This document shows, one piece after another, positions 45,084-53,510 of a stretch of 64,000 bases of DNA. The stretch is from VXOZ01 sp965220045. GTDB lineage: Bacteria; Chloroflexota; UBA11872; VXOZ01. The notes under the pieces are model-generated. The model saw only the letters and a program-made list of their open reading frames with translations. It had not been told where the DNA came from and searched no databases. The stretch is taken from positions 2,728,001-2,792,000 of the forward strand of contig OZ244803.1 of assembly GCA_965220045.1 (NCBI GenBank), given 5' to 3'. How positions within the stretch are numbered: position 1 is the stretch's first letter; every line of letters starts with the position of its first letter. Made by a program: the position numbers and the translations under genes.

Positions 45084-45603
45084 AAAGATTCCTCCAATCG
45101 GGCAAAGAACTCTTATAAACTTATGTCGGCATGCTAGTGGCCAAACTACTCTGGATTGATGGATAGCGCAGGTTTGTAACCTGCGCCGCCGGTGACACTC
45201 ACCCATGACAAAAGTCTCGTTGGACTTCTAGCGACCGGTGGATTGCCAGCTATTCTCCAGGCCGCGGCCCTGCAACCAAGTGCGCCGCGGCGCCAGGCTC
45301 AGTCCGGTTCACGCGAAGTCTCGCCGAAGTCGCGCACTGTGTCTCGCGCTGCGCATCCATGCTATCTGCGGATGCACGGCGTCAACTGCGGACAGTATAC
45401 TGCAGGCAGGAACATCCGGCAGCAGCCAGCGGCGGCAGGTGTGAGGGAGGAGTTTCTCCTTTAGCCCACACCGCGGAGAGCAGGACTTTGGCTCAAACCC
45501 TTGTTATCACGCGGCAGCGAGTTGAGGTCTCTAAAATTTCACGACCGCCGCGGCAAGGTCCAAATTCTGGATGTAGTCAACATATTGAGGAGCAGGTACG
45601 CCC
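45084..45603. other. divergent intergenic gap
   Basis: About 520 bases with one dispersed palindrome (gcgcaggtttgtaacctgcgcc at 45166-45187). No supported gene is seen. The ribosome-binding site GAGGAG at the end belongs to the next gene. Confidence 0.45.
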
Positions 45604-47541
45604 ATGTCAACGCAACTCAGCGGACATCCAGACGGCCCGCAGCCGCGCGTCTTTGACGACTCCAGCGAATGGATGCGGGGTATCACCCGGACGTGGCAGT
45701 TCCTGCCGCCGGTCGACATGCGGGCTGCCATCACACCGGACGAGGTCGAGGCGGCCAGCGGACATACGTTTGTCATCACACTGACGGCGGGGCCGGGTCT
45801 GGTCCTGCCCGCAGGCGCCCATATCACCGTGGAAATCCCGGATTGCTGGGACTGCCATTTGGGCAACTGCTACCGCCGGGGTGTAAATACGCTCGTTAGC
45901 CGCGACCAAAACCGCGCGGGCTATGGCGCGTTTGCTGACGTGACGTGTACGAACGCCGGCGTGCAACTCGCCCTTGCCGTCTCCTATGGACGCCATCTCG
46001 ATCTGCTCGATGTGGTGGTGCAAGCCGGCACACTGCAGGCGGGAGACGAAGTGCAGATCACTATGGGCGCGCCTGACGGCAATCTGCTGCAGGCACAGAA
46101 GTTCGCCCAGACCGCCGTATTCAGCATCGGCGTCGACGCGGACGGCAGCGGAGAGTACCGGCAAATTGCCAACTTCCCCACCGTGAAGGTGGTGGGCGCG
46201 GGCGAGGCCGACCGGTTTCGCGTCTTTGCGCCCGCCGTGGTACAGCCGGGTGAGTCTTTCGACGTGCGCGTGCTGCCGGTGGATATCTATAGCTTCAATC
46301 CCGCGACGAACTATGCCGGCGAGGCACAGGTGTTCGCGCCGGAGGGCGTGGCGACAGCCGAACGCATCGCATTAGACACTGCGGCGCAGCCCTTGGGACA
46401 GACCCTTGCCGTCACCGCCAAGACGAGCGGCGTACACACGCTCAGCGTTTTCGATCCCATAGCGGGCATTTCCGGCAAGAGCAATCCCACCGGTGTCGGC
46501 TTCCTGTCGGACCGCGGCGTCTATTTCGGCGAGATGCACAGCCAGATGTGGCACAGCATGGGCACGGGCACCACGGAGGAGTTCTTTGGTTGGGGCCGCG
46601 ATGTCGCCGGACTCGACTTCTGTGCGCCTGCGAATCACTACAACTGGCGCTTCGAGGTGACTGACGACATCTGGCAGGATCTCGTCGCCGACTGCAACCG
46701 CTGCAACGACCCCGGCAGATTCGTCACGCTCGTTAGCTTCGAGTGGGGCGGCATTGGCGGCAGCGGACACAAGAACATCTACTACCGGGGTGTTAGCGGC
46801 CCGTTCCACTATTGGTACCAAGGCCAACACCGCGACCCGGATGCGCTCTGGCAAGACATGGCCGGCCGGGGACTGGAGGCGCTCACCGTGCCCCACCATC
46901 CCAAGTCCATGGGCGGCGCCGACTGGCGCTTCCGCAACGACCGCTATCAACGGCTGGTCGAAATCTGTTCCATGTGGGACATTGCGGAAGAGTCCGGGCC
47001 GCTCAGCGTACAGGCCGCCTTGGCGATGGGACACCGCCTCGGCTTTGTGGGCGGCACGGACAGTCACTACGGTCTGGCCAACCAAGGCAGCTTTCACGTG
47101 AACGACGGCAACGGGCTCGCCTGCGTGGTGGCGCCGGAACTGACGCGCGAGGCCATCTGGCAGGCACTCTACGACCGCCGCTGCTACGCCACCACCGGCG
47201 ACCGCATTCTGCTGGACTTCACCCTTGACGACAGGCTCATGGGCAGCGATCTATCCGCCGACCTGAGTGCGGTTGGGCCGCGCCGCTTGCGCATGCGCGC
47301 GGCAGGCACGGCGACAATCACGAGGGTGGAGGTCATCCGCAACAATGAGGTGGTCTTCAGCGCCGACCCGCAAACCGACGTGTGGGAAGACGAGTGGACC
47401 GACACCGCCGACCTATCCGCAGTTGCCTTTGCGCCCACGTTCCCCAATGACCGCCCGTTCGTCTACTACTACCTGCGCCTTTACCAAACCAACCGCCAGC
47501 GCGCGTGGAGCAGCCCGATCTGGTTTACGCAGGCGGACTGA
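45604..47541 (+). CDS. DUF3604 / CehA-McbA-like PHP metallohydrolase
   Basis: A 645-residue, complete paralogue of the truncated gene at position 1. Two N-terminal beta-rich regions (about 1-300) precede the PHP-type catalytic part: FGEMHSQMWHS, LDFCAPANHYNW, FVTLVSFEWGG, VPHHPKSMGG, FVGGTDSHYG and RRCYATTGDRILLDF. Histidines in the last motifs are likely metal ligands. No signal peptide is seen. GAGGAG precedes ATG 45604. It converges on the disrupted channel gene. The substrate is unknown; related CehA and McbA cleave carbamate esters such as carbaryl. Confidence 0.85.
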   Translation: MSTQLSGHPDGPQPRVFDDSSEWMRGITRTWQFLPPVDMRAAITPDEVEAASGHTFVITLTAGPGLVLPAGAHITVEIPDCWDCHLGNCYRRGVNTLVSRDQNRAGYGAFADVTCTNAGVQLALAVSYGRHLDLLDVVVQAGTLQAGDEVQITMGAPDGNLLQAQKFAQTAVFSIGVDADGSGEYRQIANFPTVKVVGAGEADRFRVFAPAVVQPGESFDVRVLPVDIYSFNPATNYAGEAQVFAPEGVATAERIALDTAAQPLGQTLAVTAKTSGVHTLSVFDPIAGISGKSNPTGVGFLSDRGVYFGEMHSQMWHSMGTGTTEEFFGWGRDVAGLDFCAPANHYNWRFEVTDDIWQDLVADCNRCNDPGRFVTLVSFEWGGIGGSGHKNIYYRGVSGPFHYWYQGQHRDPDALWQDMAGRGLEALTVPHHPKSMGGADWRFRNDRYQRLVEICSMWDIAEESGPLSVQAALAMGHRLGFVGGTDSHYGLANQGSFHVNDGNGLACVVAPELTREAIWQALYDRRCYATTGDRILLDFTLDDRLMGSDLSADLSAVGPRRLRMRAAGTATITRVEVIRNNEVVFSADPQTDVWEDEWTDTADLSAVAFAPTFPNDRPFVYYYLRLYQTNRQRAWSSPIWFTQAD

Positions 47542-47824
47542 GGCATCGAACAGCCCAGCGGTCTTCTACTCGGGCGGGCGTTGCAGGGCATCTTCAACGC
47601 GCCGCAGAGAAGCTTGGGTCGCGTGCAATTCATCCAGTAGTTGATCCCTCGTCGCGGGGGATCCCAGCGTGCGCTGGGGTTCTCGCTTCACTTCGTCCAT
47701 GGTGCTTACCACAACGGCTATAGACAGATTTGCCCCGATGGACGTTACGGCAATTGTATGTGTTGAGTAATTCGTTGACAGAATCTCCCGTCCACTTGAC
47801 CGTGCTGAAAGGTCACGTCATTCC

Positions 47825-48884
47825 TGTAAGTGTCAGGTAATTCGTTGACAGATCTGGTAGAACATTGATGAGTGTCAATCATCAGATCTGGAGGCAACTG
47901 ATGCGGGATAATAGTAGTGACAAGACCATTGAACGGAACCTCATGCAGAAGTGGCGTTTCCTCATCGCCGAGTACGAACGGGTCAAGTCCAAGCAGCATC
48001 CCCAGTTCCGCTACCTGCAGGACTTCTATGCGTTCCATGGTACCAGTCGCCAGACCTTCGCCAAGTACTACAACCGTTTTTGTCAGACGCGCAGCGACGA
48101 CGCCCTACTGCCGCGCAAGCGCGGTCCCAAGTGGAAGAGCCGCCGCACCTTGCCCTACATCGAGCAGAAGGTGCTGGAGCAGCGCCGCAAGGGTATCAAC
48201 CGCTATGAGATCTGTGCCATACTCAAACCGGTACTCAAAGCGCACACGCCGTCACCCTCGACCATCTACGCCATTAGCAAGCGCCATGGGCTGAACCGCC
48301 TGAAACCGGCCATGAAACAAGCCAAGCGCACCATCATCAAGACCCGCGCGGGCGAACTGGGGCATCTGGACTGCCATTACCTCAGCCGCGACCTGCTCCT
48401 GGACAGCTCCCAGCGTTACTACCTGGTCTCCGTGCTCGATGCCTGCACCCGTCTGGCTTGGGCTGAGGTGGTGCCTGACCTCAAGAGCCTCAGCGTCATG
48501 TTCGCCGCGCTCAAGAGCATCAACCTGCTCAACGTTGAGTACGGCATCCAGTTCGATGCCATCCTCACGGACAACGGTCCTGAGGTGGCGGCACGCACGA
48601 AACCGGCGCAGCATCCCTTCGAGCGCATGCTGCTGGAGCTCGGCATCAAACACCGCTACACCCGGCCCTACCGACCCCAGACCAACGGCAAGGTGGAACG
48701 CTTCTGGCGGACCCTGAACGACGACCTGATCGAAGGCACGACGTTCGAAAACCTGACGGAGTTCCAGGATGAACTGATGCAATACCTCCTGTACTACAAC
48801 ACGGAAAGACCACACCAAGGCCTGAAGGGGCATACGCCTCTTCAAGCTCTGCAAAATCTGTCAACGAATTAGTCAACATTTACA
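47825..48884 (+). mobile_element. IS481-like element, copy 2 (1060 bp)
   Basis: Same length and ends as copy 1 (starts TGTAAGTGTCAGG, ends TCAACATTTACA). ATTCC is duplicated at 47820-47824 and 48885-48889. It is inserted in the MITE that splits the channel gene. Confidence 0.87.
47901..48872 (+). CDS. IS481-like transposase, copy 2
   Basis: A 323-residue protein identical to copy 1 except at six positions (VKSKQ for VKAKQ, FRYLQ for FRFLQ, QFDAI for QFEAI, GKVER for GKIER, FQDEL for FQNEL and KGHTP for KGNTP). All three catalytic acids and the ribosome-binding site GGAGG are kept, so it is probably functional. Confidence 0.9.
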   Translation: MRDNSSDKTIERNLMQKWRFLIAEYERVKSKQHPQFRYLQDFYAFHGTSRQTFAKYYNRFCQTRSDDALLPRKRGPKWKSRRTLPYIEQKVLEQRRKGINRYEICAILKPVLKAHTPSPSTIYAISKRHGLNRLKPAMKQAKRTIIKTRAGELGHLDCHYLSRDLLLDSSQRYYLVSVLDACTRLAWAEVVPDLKSLSVMFAALKSINLLNVEYGIQFDAILTDNGPEVAARTKPAQHPFERMLLELGIKHRYTRPYRPQTNGKVERFWRTLNDDLIEGTTFENLTEFQDELMQYLLYYNTERPHQGLKGHTPLQALQNLSTN

Positions 48885-49802
48885 ATTCCGAGCGCAGCGA
48901 GGAATCTAGGATTCACGTTGAACATGCTCGTTAGGCTCAGCTCTTTAGATTCCTCTCTGCACTGCTCTCCGTTCGGAATGACATCCTATTAGGTCTCAAT
49001 AGCATGCAGAACCACCGATTGTGGTCACCAATTCTGTCAGCAAATTACCTGACATCTACAGCTGCCAGAGCAGCTTGCATGATTTCGGACCAGCCAACCA
49101 GTGTCACCACCTGAAAGAGCGACAGCACGGATTCGCCCAAACTTCCCCAGTGTTCCGGGTCGTGATCTTTGTAGAGACCGTGGCCGCAGAGGGCAAAGTT
49201 ACAGATCACGATTCACAGCAGGATCAGGATGTGTGTCATGTCCGGATTGGCGCGAAGCATCGTCGTCAGAATTTGGCGCATTGCCTTGACGTTCGTCATT
49301 TCTTGGAGCAGGCGCAGCAGGCGCACGACGAGGATGACTGTCGCGAATTCGGCGGTAATCTCAAAGGAACCTATATCACCAATGATGGAAGCGGTTACAA
49401 GGGAGTCAAACACGTTTCAGGAATCCCTGAAATTCCGATCTCCCCGCGGCGCCACCGCAATCAGCTTGAGCAACACTTCCAAAGCAAGAGTGAGCAGTAC
49501 GAATGCGACAAACAAGCCCATCCAGACCTGGTACTGTTCATACAGTGCGTCAGAAGCAGCCAAACCCAGCCAAAGGAAAGTGCCGACTATAAGCAGGACG
49601 AGGAATTAATCGAATTTCGTGCGTGTGAGACACGATGAGCACACTCTCGTATGTCATTGTTTCTCCTCGAGGCAAGATAGCCTTCATCCGGTCCGGTCGC
49701 TGGCTACAATTATAGTGAAAGGCCGGCCGACTCTCGGAAGGGCACGTGCCGGTCCGCGGCTGGAGCGAATCCGGCCGAGGCACTGAAAGCAGGGAAGCCC
49801 CG

Positions 49803-50678
49803 ATGAGCCGGCGAGCGTTGCGAAAACAGCTAATTGAAGCCATCGAGGCGGGTGAAGTGAGCCGGGTCGCACAGATTGCCGATGCGGACCCCGGCATCGT
49901 CAACGCAGCGAATTCGCACGGCCACGTGCCGCTTGGCACGGCCATCGGCACCGGCTGCCTCGAGCGTGTGAAGCAGTTGATTGCCCTCGGCGCGGATCCG
50001 GAACACAACTATCACGGCCGGACTCTGCTGGATGCGGCGGCCTATAGCGGCCACTATGCAATTCTTCGCTATTTGGTCTCACTAGGCCTGCAGCCATCGG
50101 TACACCACGCCGCGGCCAGCGGCGACCTCCCTCTGCTGCAGGAGATGCTGACCGCGAATCCGGGCCTGCGCAATCCGACGGCGGCAGGCGGCCGCTGGCG
50201 CATCACGCCGTTGCACGCGGCGGTGATTGCGGGCAACCATGCATCCGTGGAGTTTCTGCTGGCACAAGACGTGCCTGTCGACGCCGGGAACCACAACGGC
50301 CACACGGCCCTGGCCCTCTGCGCCGAGCATCACCGCGGAAAGGCAAACGTGCCGATCGCGCAGCTATTGCTTGCCCACGGCGCGAGCGCGAACGTTGCCG
50401 GCGGGCATCACGGCGGCACGGTGCTCCACCGGGCCGTGATGCATGGCGATGCCGCCCTGGCGCGTTTGCTTTTAGATAACGGGGCTGATCCAAACTGTCA
50501 GGATTGGTCGGGCAAGACGCCGCTTCACCACGCGGTTGCAAAGAACCGGCAACTCGTCGTGCTGTTGCTGTCATATGCGCCGAATTGTGCGTTGCAATCC
50601 CGGGACGAGGAAACTCCCTTGCAGTATGCACGGCGCCTGAAGAAACGCGCAGTAGTCCGTTTGCTGGAAGAGTCGTGA
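49803..50678 (+). CDS. ankyrin-repeat protein
   Basis: A 291-residue soluble protein made mainly of about seven ankyrin repeats, for example VPLGTAIGTGCLERVKQLI, ITPLHAAVIAGNHASVEFLL, TVLHRAVMHGDAALARLLL and KTPLHHAVAKNRQLVVLLLS. ATG 49803 is chosen with AGGGAAG upstream; the frame is open to 49746. No enzymatic domain or signal peptide is present, so it is a protein-binding scaffold of unknown partner. It is followed 129 bases later by the MBL-pyrG pair. Confidence 0.85.
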   Translation: MSRRALRKQLIEAIEAGEVSRVAQIADADPGIVNAANSHGHVPLGTAIGTGCLERVKQLIALGADPEHNYHGRTLLDAAAYSGHYAILRYLVSLGLQPSVHHAAASGDLPLLQEMLTANPGLRNPTAAGGRWRITPLHAAVIAGNHASVEFLLAQDVPVDAGNHNGHTALALCAEHHRGKANVPIAQLLLAHGASANVAGGHHGGTVLHRAVMHGDAALARLLLDNGADPNCQDWSGKTPLHHAVAKNRQLVVLLLSYAPNCALQSRDEETPLQYARRLKKRAVVRLLEES

Positions 50679-50807
50679 GCTGATCCGGCGCAAGGGGCAA
50701 GACTGTCCATGTGCGTGAATCCGCTTTCGCCTCGTCTGACCCTGTGGTAGAATGCTTGTAGCTTTTCAGGACCCTATCCACTTTGACTTTTTCCCACTAG
50801 CCCCGGA

Positions 50808-51548
50808 GTGCAGTTTGGCGTGGAGATTTCCTGGTACGGCAACGGGTGTTTCCGCTTGCGCAGCCAGCTTGGGACGGTAATCACCGACCCGTATCCGCCC
50901 ACCCCCGCACTTCGCTTACCCAAGCTCAACGGCTCCATCGTTGCGATCAGCGATCCCACGCTCTGCGACGACACGGTTGTTACCCGCGATGACCACAGCC
51001 TGCTGCTCACCGGTCCGGGTGAGTACGAAATAGGCGGCATCTTCGTCATGGGTGTCCCCATGCAGAGCCGGGAGCAGCCCCCGACCCCGACGCCGTCGCA
51101 GAATTCGACCCAGTCGCAGACTCTGACCCAGTCGCCGACTTCGACGCAGTCGCCTGTGACGGCATTTGTGTTTGAGCTGGAAGGTCTCGCAGTCTGTCAC
51201 CTGGGCCTGCCCTGGCAAGCGCCGTCCGCTACTCAAATCGAGAGCCTTGGCGACATCGATGTACTGCTCTTGCCTGTGGGAGGACCCGATCGCATCGGCG
51301 TCCAGGCAGTGTCGGACCTTGCGAGCGAGCTAGAGCCCAAGGTGCTGATACCCATGTACTATAGCCTGCCGGATGTGCCCGACGACCGCTTCCACACGCT
51401 AGACCGACTGGCGCATGAGTTGGGCTCCAAGCTCCCGGAACCTGCGGCTACTTTCAACACGCGACGTAAGGGTGGCATTGGGCAAAATACGTTGGCGATT
51501 CTGGAGTGCCGCGCGCAGGTGCGACGCGAGAAAGTTCCTGTGAAGTGA
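50808..51548 (+). CDS. degenerate MBL-fold protein with low-complexity insert
   Basis: A 246-residue relative of the UlaG/COG2220 metallo-beta-lactamase-fold hydrolases. VEISWYGNGCFRLRS and VITDPYPP mark the first strands, but the usual GH is GN and the HxHxDH site is replaced by ISDPTLCDDT, so zinc binding is doubtful. GPGEYEIGGIFV and VLLLPVGGPDRIG follow the family order. A Gln/Ser/Thr/Pro insert (residues about 88-115, TPTPSQNSTQSQTLTQSP) comes from a near 12-18-bp DNA repeat (51094-51158). GTG 50808 is the start, GTG 50820 the alternative. pyrG begins 8 bases after its stop. Confidence 0.6.
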   Translation: MQFGVEISWYGNGCFRLRSQLGTVITDPYPPTPALRLPKLNGSIVAISDPTLCDDTVVTRDDHSLLLTGPGEYEIGGIFVMGVPMQSREQPPTPTPSQNSTQSQTLTQSPTSTQSPVTAFVFELEGLAVCHLGLPWQAPSATQIESLGDIDVLLLPVGGPDRIGVQAVSDLASELEPKVLIPMYYSLPDVPDDRFHTLDRLAHELGSKLPEPAATFNTRRKGGIGQNTLAILECRAQVRREKVPVK

Positions 51549-51556
51549 GCGAACGC

Positions 51557-53287
51557 ATGACAGATTCGGGGCACGTTGCCAAGCACATCTTCGTAACCGG
51601 CGGAGTAGTCTCTTCTGTCGGCAAGGGGGTGACCGTCGCGGCTATTGGGCGGCTGCTCAAGAGCCGGGGTATCCGTGTCTCCATTCAAAAGCTCGATCCT
51701 TACATCAACGTCGATCCCGGCACCATGAGCCCGTATCAGCACGGCGAGGTTTTCGTGACCGACGACGGCGCGGAAACCGACCTCGACCTCGGCCACTACG
51801 AGCGCTTCATCGATGAACCCCTGACCCGTGAGAGCAACGTGACCGCGGGCCAGGTCTTCGAGCACGTAATCGAGAAAGAGCGGCGCGGCGACTATCTGGG
51901 CGGCACCGTGCAGATGATCCCCCACATTACGACCGAGATTCGCGAGCGCATCCTGCGGGTCGGGGAAGCATCCAAAGCCGACGTCGTCATCGTAGAAGTG
52001 GGCGGCACGGTGGGCGACATCGAGGGCCTGCCCTTTATCGAGAGCATTCGCCAACTGCGCCGCATCCTCGGACGCGAGAACGTCTTCTACATCCACGTGA
52101 CCCTGCTGCCGTACATTGGTTCTACCGGCGAGCTAAAGACAAAACCCACCCAGCACAGCGTGCAGGAACTGCGGCGGCTCGGCATCCAGCCGGAAATGAT
52201 CATATGCCGTTCCGACTACGAAATGACACCCGATCTGCGCGAGAAAATCGCCCTCTTCTGCGACGTGGACGAACCGGCCGTGATTCCGCTGGTTACCTTC
52301 TCATCCATATACCAGGTGCCGATGTACCTGGAGAGTATCGGTCTAGGCGACTTGCTGGTGCGGGCCCTCCGCCTACCGGCGCAGGAACCGGATCTTTCCC
52401 TGTGGGAAGAGATCGTAGAGCACGTTACGAGCAACCACGCCCCGTTGGAGATTGCCATCGTTGGCAAATACACCCAGTTGCCGGACGCCTACCTCAGCGT
52501 TACCGAGGCGCTGCGGCATGCCTGCGCAGCCAACCAGGCGAACCTCAATCTGAAATGGGTGAACGCCGAGGACGTGGAAGCCGACGGACCCGAAGCGCAC
52601 CTCTCCGATGTGCGCGGCATTCTGGTGCCCGGCGGCTTTGGGCCCCGGGGCATTGAAGGGAAGATCATGGCGGCGCGCTATGCGCGCGAGAACCGGATAC
52701 CCTACCTCGGATTGTGCCTCGGCCTACAGGTCGCCGTCATCGAGTTTGCCCGCGCCGTGATAGGCGAGCGGGCCAATAGTACGGAGTTCGATCCCGACAC
52801 GCCGCATCCGGTGATCGACCAGATGGAGAGCCAGCGCGGCATCACGCAGAAGGGCGGCACCATGCGCCTGGGCGCGTACCCGTGTGCCCTCGAACCGGGA
52901 ACGGTCGCCGCTGCCGCCTATGGCGTGCCGCTGGTGCACGAGCGGCACCGCCATCGCTGGGAACTCAATGACCGCTATAAGGACGTCTTGGCAGAGCATG
53001 GCCTCCGGGTGAGCGGCATCTGGCCGGAAGGGGGCTTGGCGGAGATCTTGGAACACAGCGACCATCCCTTTTTCGTGGGTTGCCAGTTCCATCCGGAATT
53101 CAGGTCGCGTCCCAACCGCCCCCATCCCCTCTTCGCGGCCTTCGTACGCGCCGGCAAGCAGGTACATCTGGAAGGCGACCAGGAGCCCCTGCCCATCGAC
53201 ACGGACGACACCGTACTCTCTCCCCCAGCGTCACTCGACGCCCAGAACGAGGAACTCTCCGTTCCCAGCGCCCATCTGCCGCGGTAG
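51557..53287 (+). CDS. pyrG: CTP synthase PyrG
   Basis: A 576-residue cytosolic enzyme forming CTP from UTP, ATP and glutamine. The synthetase domain has KHIFVTGGVVSSVGKG, QKLDPYINVDPGTMSPYQHG and EVFVTDDGAETDLDLGHYERF. The glutaminase domain has the catalytic Cys387 in LGLCLGLQ and the His/Glu pair in CQFHPEFRSRP. ATG 51557 is chosen because the family starts close to AKHIFVTGG; the upstream frame to 51506 lies inside the MBL-like gene. The C-terminus carries about 30 extra residues. Co-transcribed with the MBL-like gene. Confidence 0.95.
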   Translation: MTDSGHVAKHIFVTGGVVSSVGKGVTVAAIGRLLKSRGIRVSIQKLDPYINVDPGTMSPYQHGEVFVTDDGAETDLDLGHYERFIDEPLTRESNVTAGQVFEHVIEKERRGDYLGGTVQMIPHITTEIRERILRVGEASKADVVIVEVGGTVGDIEGLPFIESIRQLRRILGRENVFYIHVTLLPYIGSTGELKTKPTQHSVQELRRLGIQPEMIICRSDYEMTPDLREKIALFCDVDEPAVIPLVTFSSIYQVPMYLESIGLGDLLVRALRLPAQEPDLSLWEEIVEHVTSNHAPLEIAIVGKYTQLPDAYLSVTEALRHACAANQANLNLKWVNAEDVEADGPEAHLSDVRGILVPGGFGPRGIEGKIMAARYARENRIPYLGLCLGLQVAVIEFARAVIGERANSTEFDPDTPHPVIDQMESQRGITQKGGTMRLGAYPCALEPGTVAAAAYGVPLVHERHRHRWELNDRYKDVLAEHGLRVSGIWPEGGLAEILEHSDHPFFVGCQFHPEFRSRPNRPHPLFAAFVRAGKQVHLEGDQEPLPIDTDDTVLSPPASLDAQNEELSVPSAHLPR

Positions 53288-53510
53288 GGACGCTCCGCTT
53301 CAAGCATCCGCTTGCCCGTGCAGTGAGGCTCTTCCCCGACTTCCGGAGAATGCCTCCGCTACGCAATTCGCAAGAATGCGAACAGTACACGCATATGGTA
53401 CAATTGTATTATACAGGTGAGTTTCTCCAACGCCGCAGCACACAGGAAGGGGCTCCTTTTCTGGGGGCTACTCACAGTCCCTGCTGCGCCTAGATCACAG
53501 CCGTTCGCCG

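Larger units (their letters stand above)
47755..49060. mobile_element. MITE with IS481-like ends, interrupted by IS copy 2
   Basis: The left part 47755-47824 starts TGTATGTGTTGAGTAATTCG and the right part 48885-49060 ends GCAAATTACCTGACATCTACA-like. Joined, they align along their length with the 240-bp MITE at 17547, including the gtcattccgag core and the flank ACCACCGATTG. The 1060-bp IS lies exactly within the core's ATTCC. No convincing target duplication was found at the MITE's outer borders (gcaat left, gctgc right). Confidence 0.75.
47566..49657 (-). pseudogene. voltage-gated sodium channel, broken and split by nested mobile elements
   Basis: The gene starts at ATG 49657 behind GAGGAGAAAC. 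Allowing one frameshift after MTYESVLIVSHTHEIRLI, the 5' part (49657-49061) reads as a NaChBac-like channel. FLWLGLAASDALYEQYQVWMG is followed by VLLKLIAVAPRGDRNFRDS, a TGA (49419-49417) where the family has Trp, then NVFDSLVTASIIGDIG, an S4-like VILVVRLLRLLQEMTNVKAM and a second TGA (49215-49213). The pore WGSLGESVLSLFQVVTLVGWSEIM has its selectivity Glu replaced by Val. A MITE plus IS occupies 47755-49060. The 3' part (47754-47566) resumes with S6-like IGANLSIAVVVSTMDEV and a coiled-coil tail ending at TAG 47568-47566. About ten residues are missing at the junction. It is non-functional. Confidence 0.75.

Noticed and set aside
49021..49638. 205-codon plus-strand frame
   Set aside because: It is antisense to the channel remnant, starts inside a MITE, and looks like low-complexity Gln/His text.
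47566..49657. Alternative genetic code with TGA as Trp
   Set aside because: TGA ends several intact genes in the window, including both DUF3604 genes, and the channel gene has other lesions.
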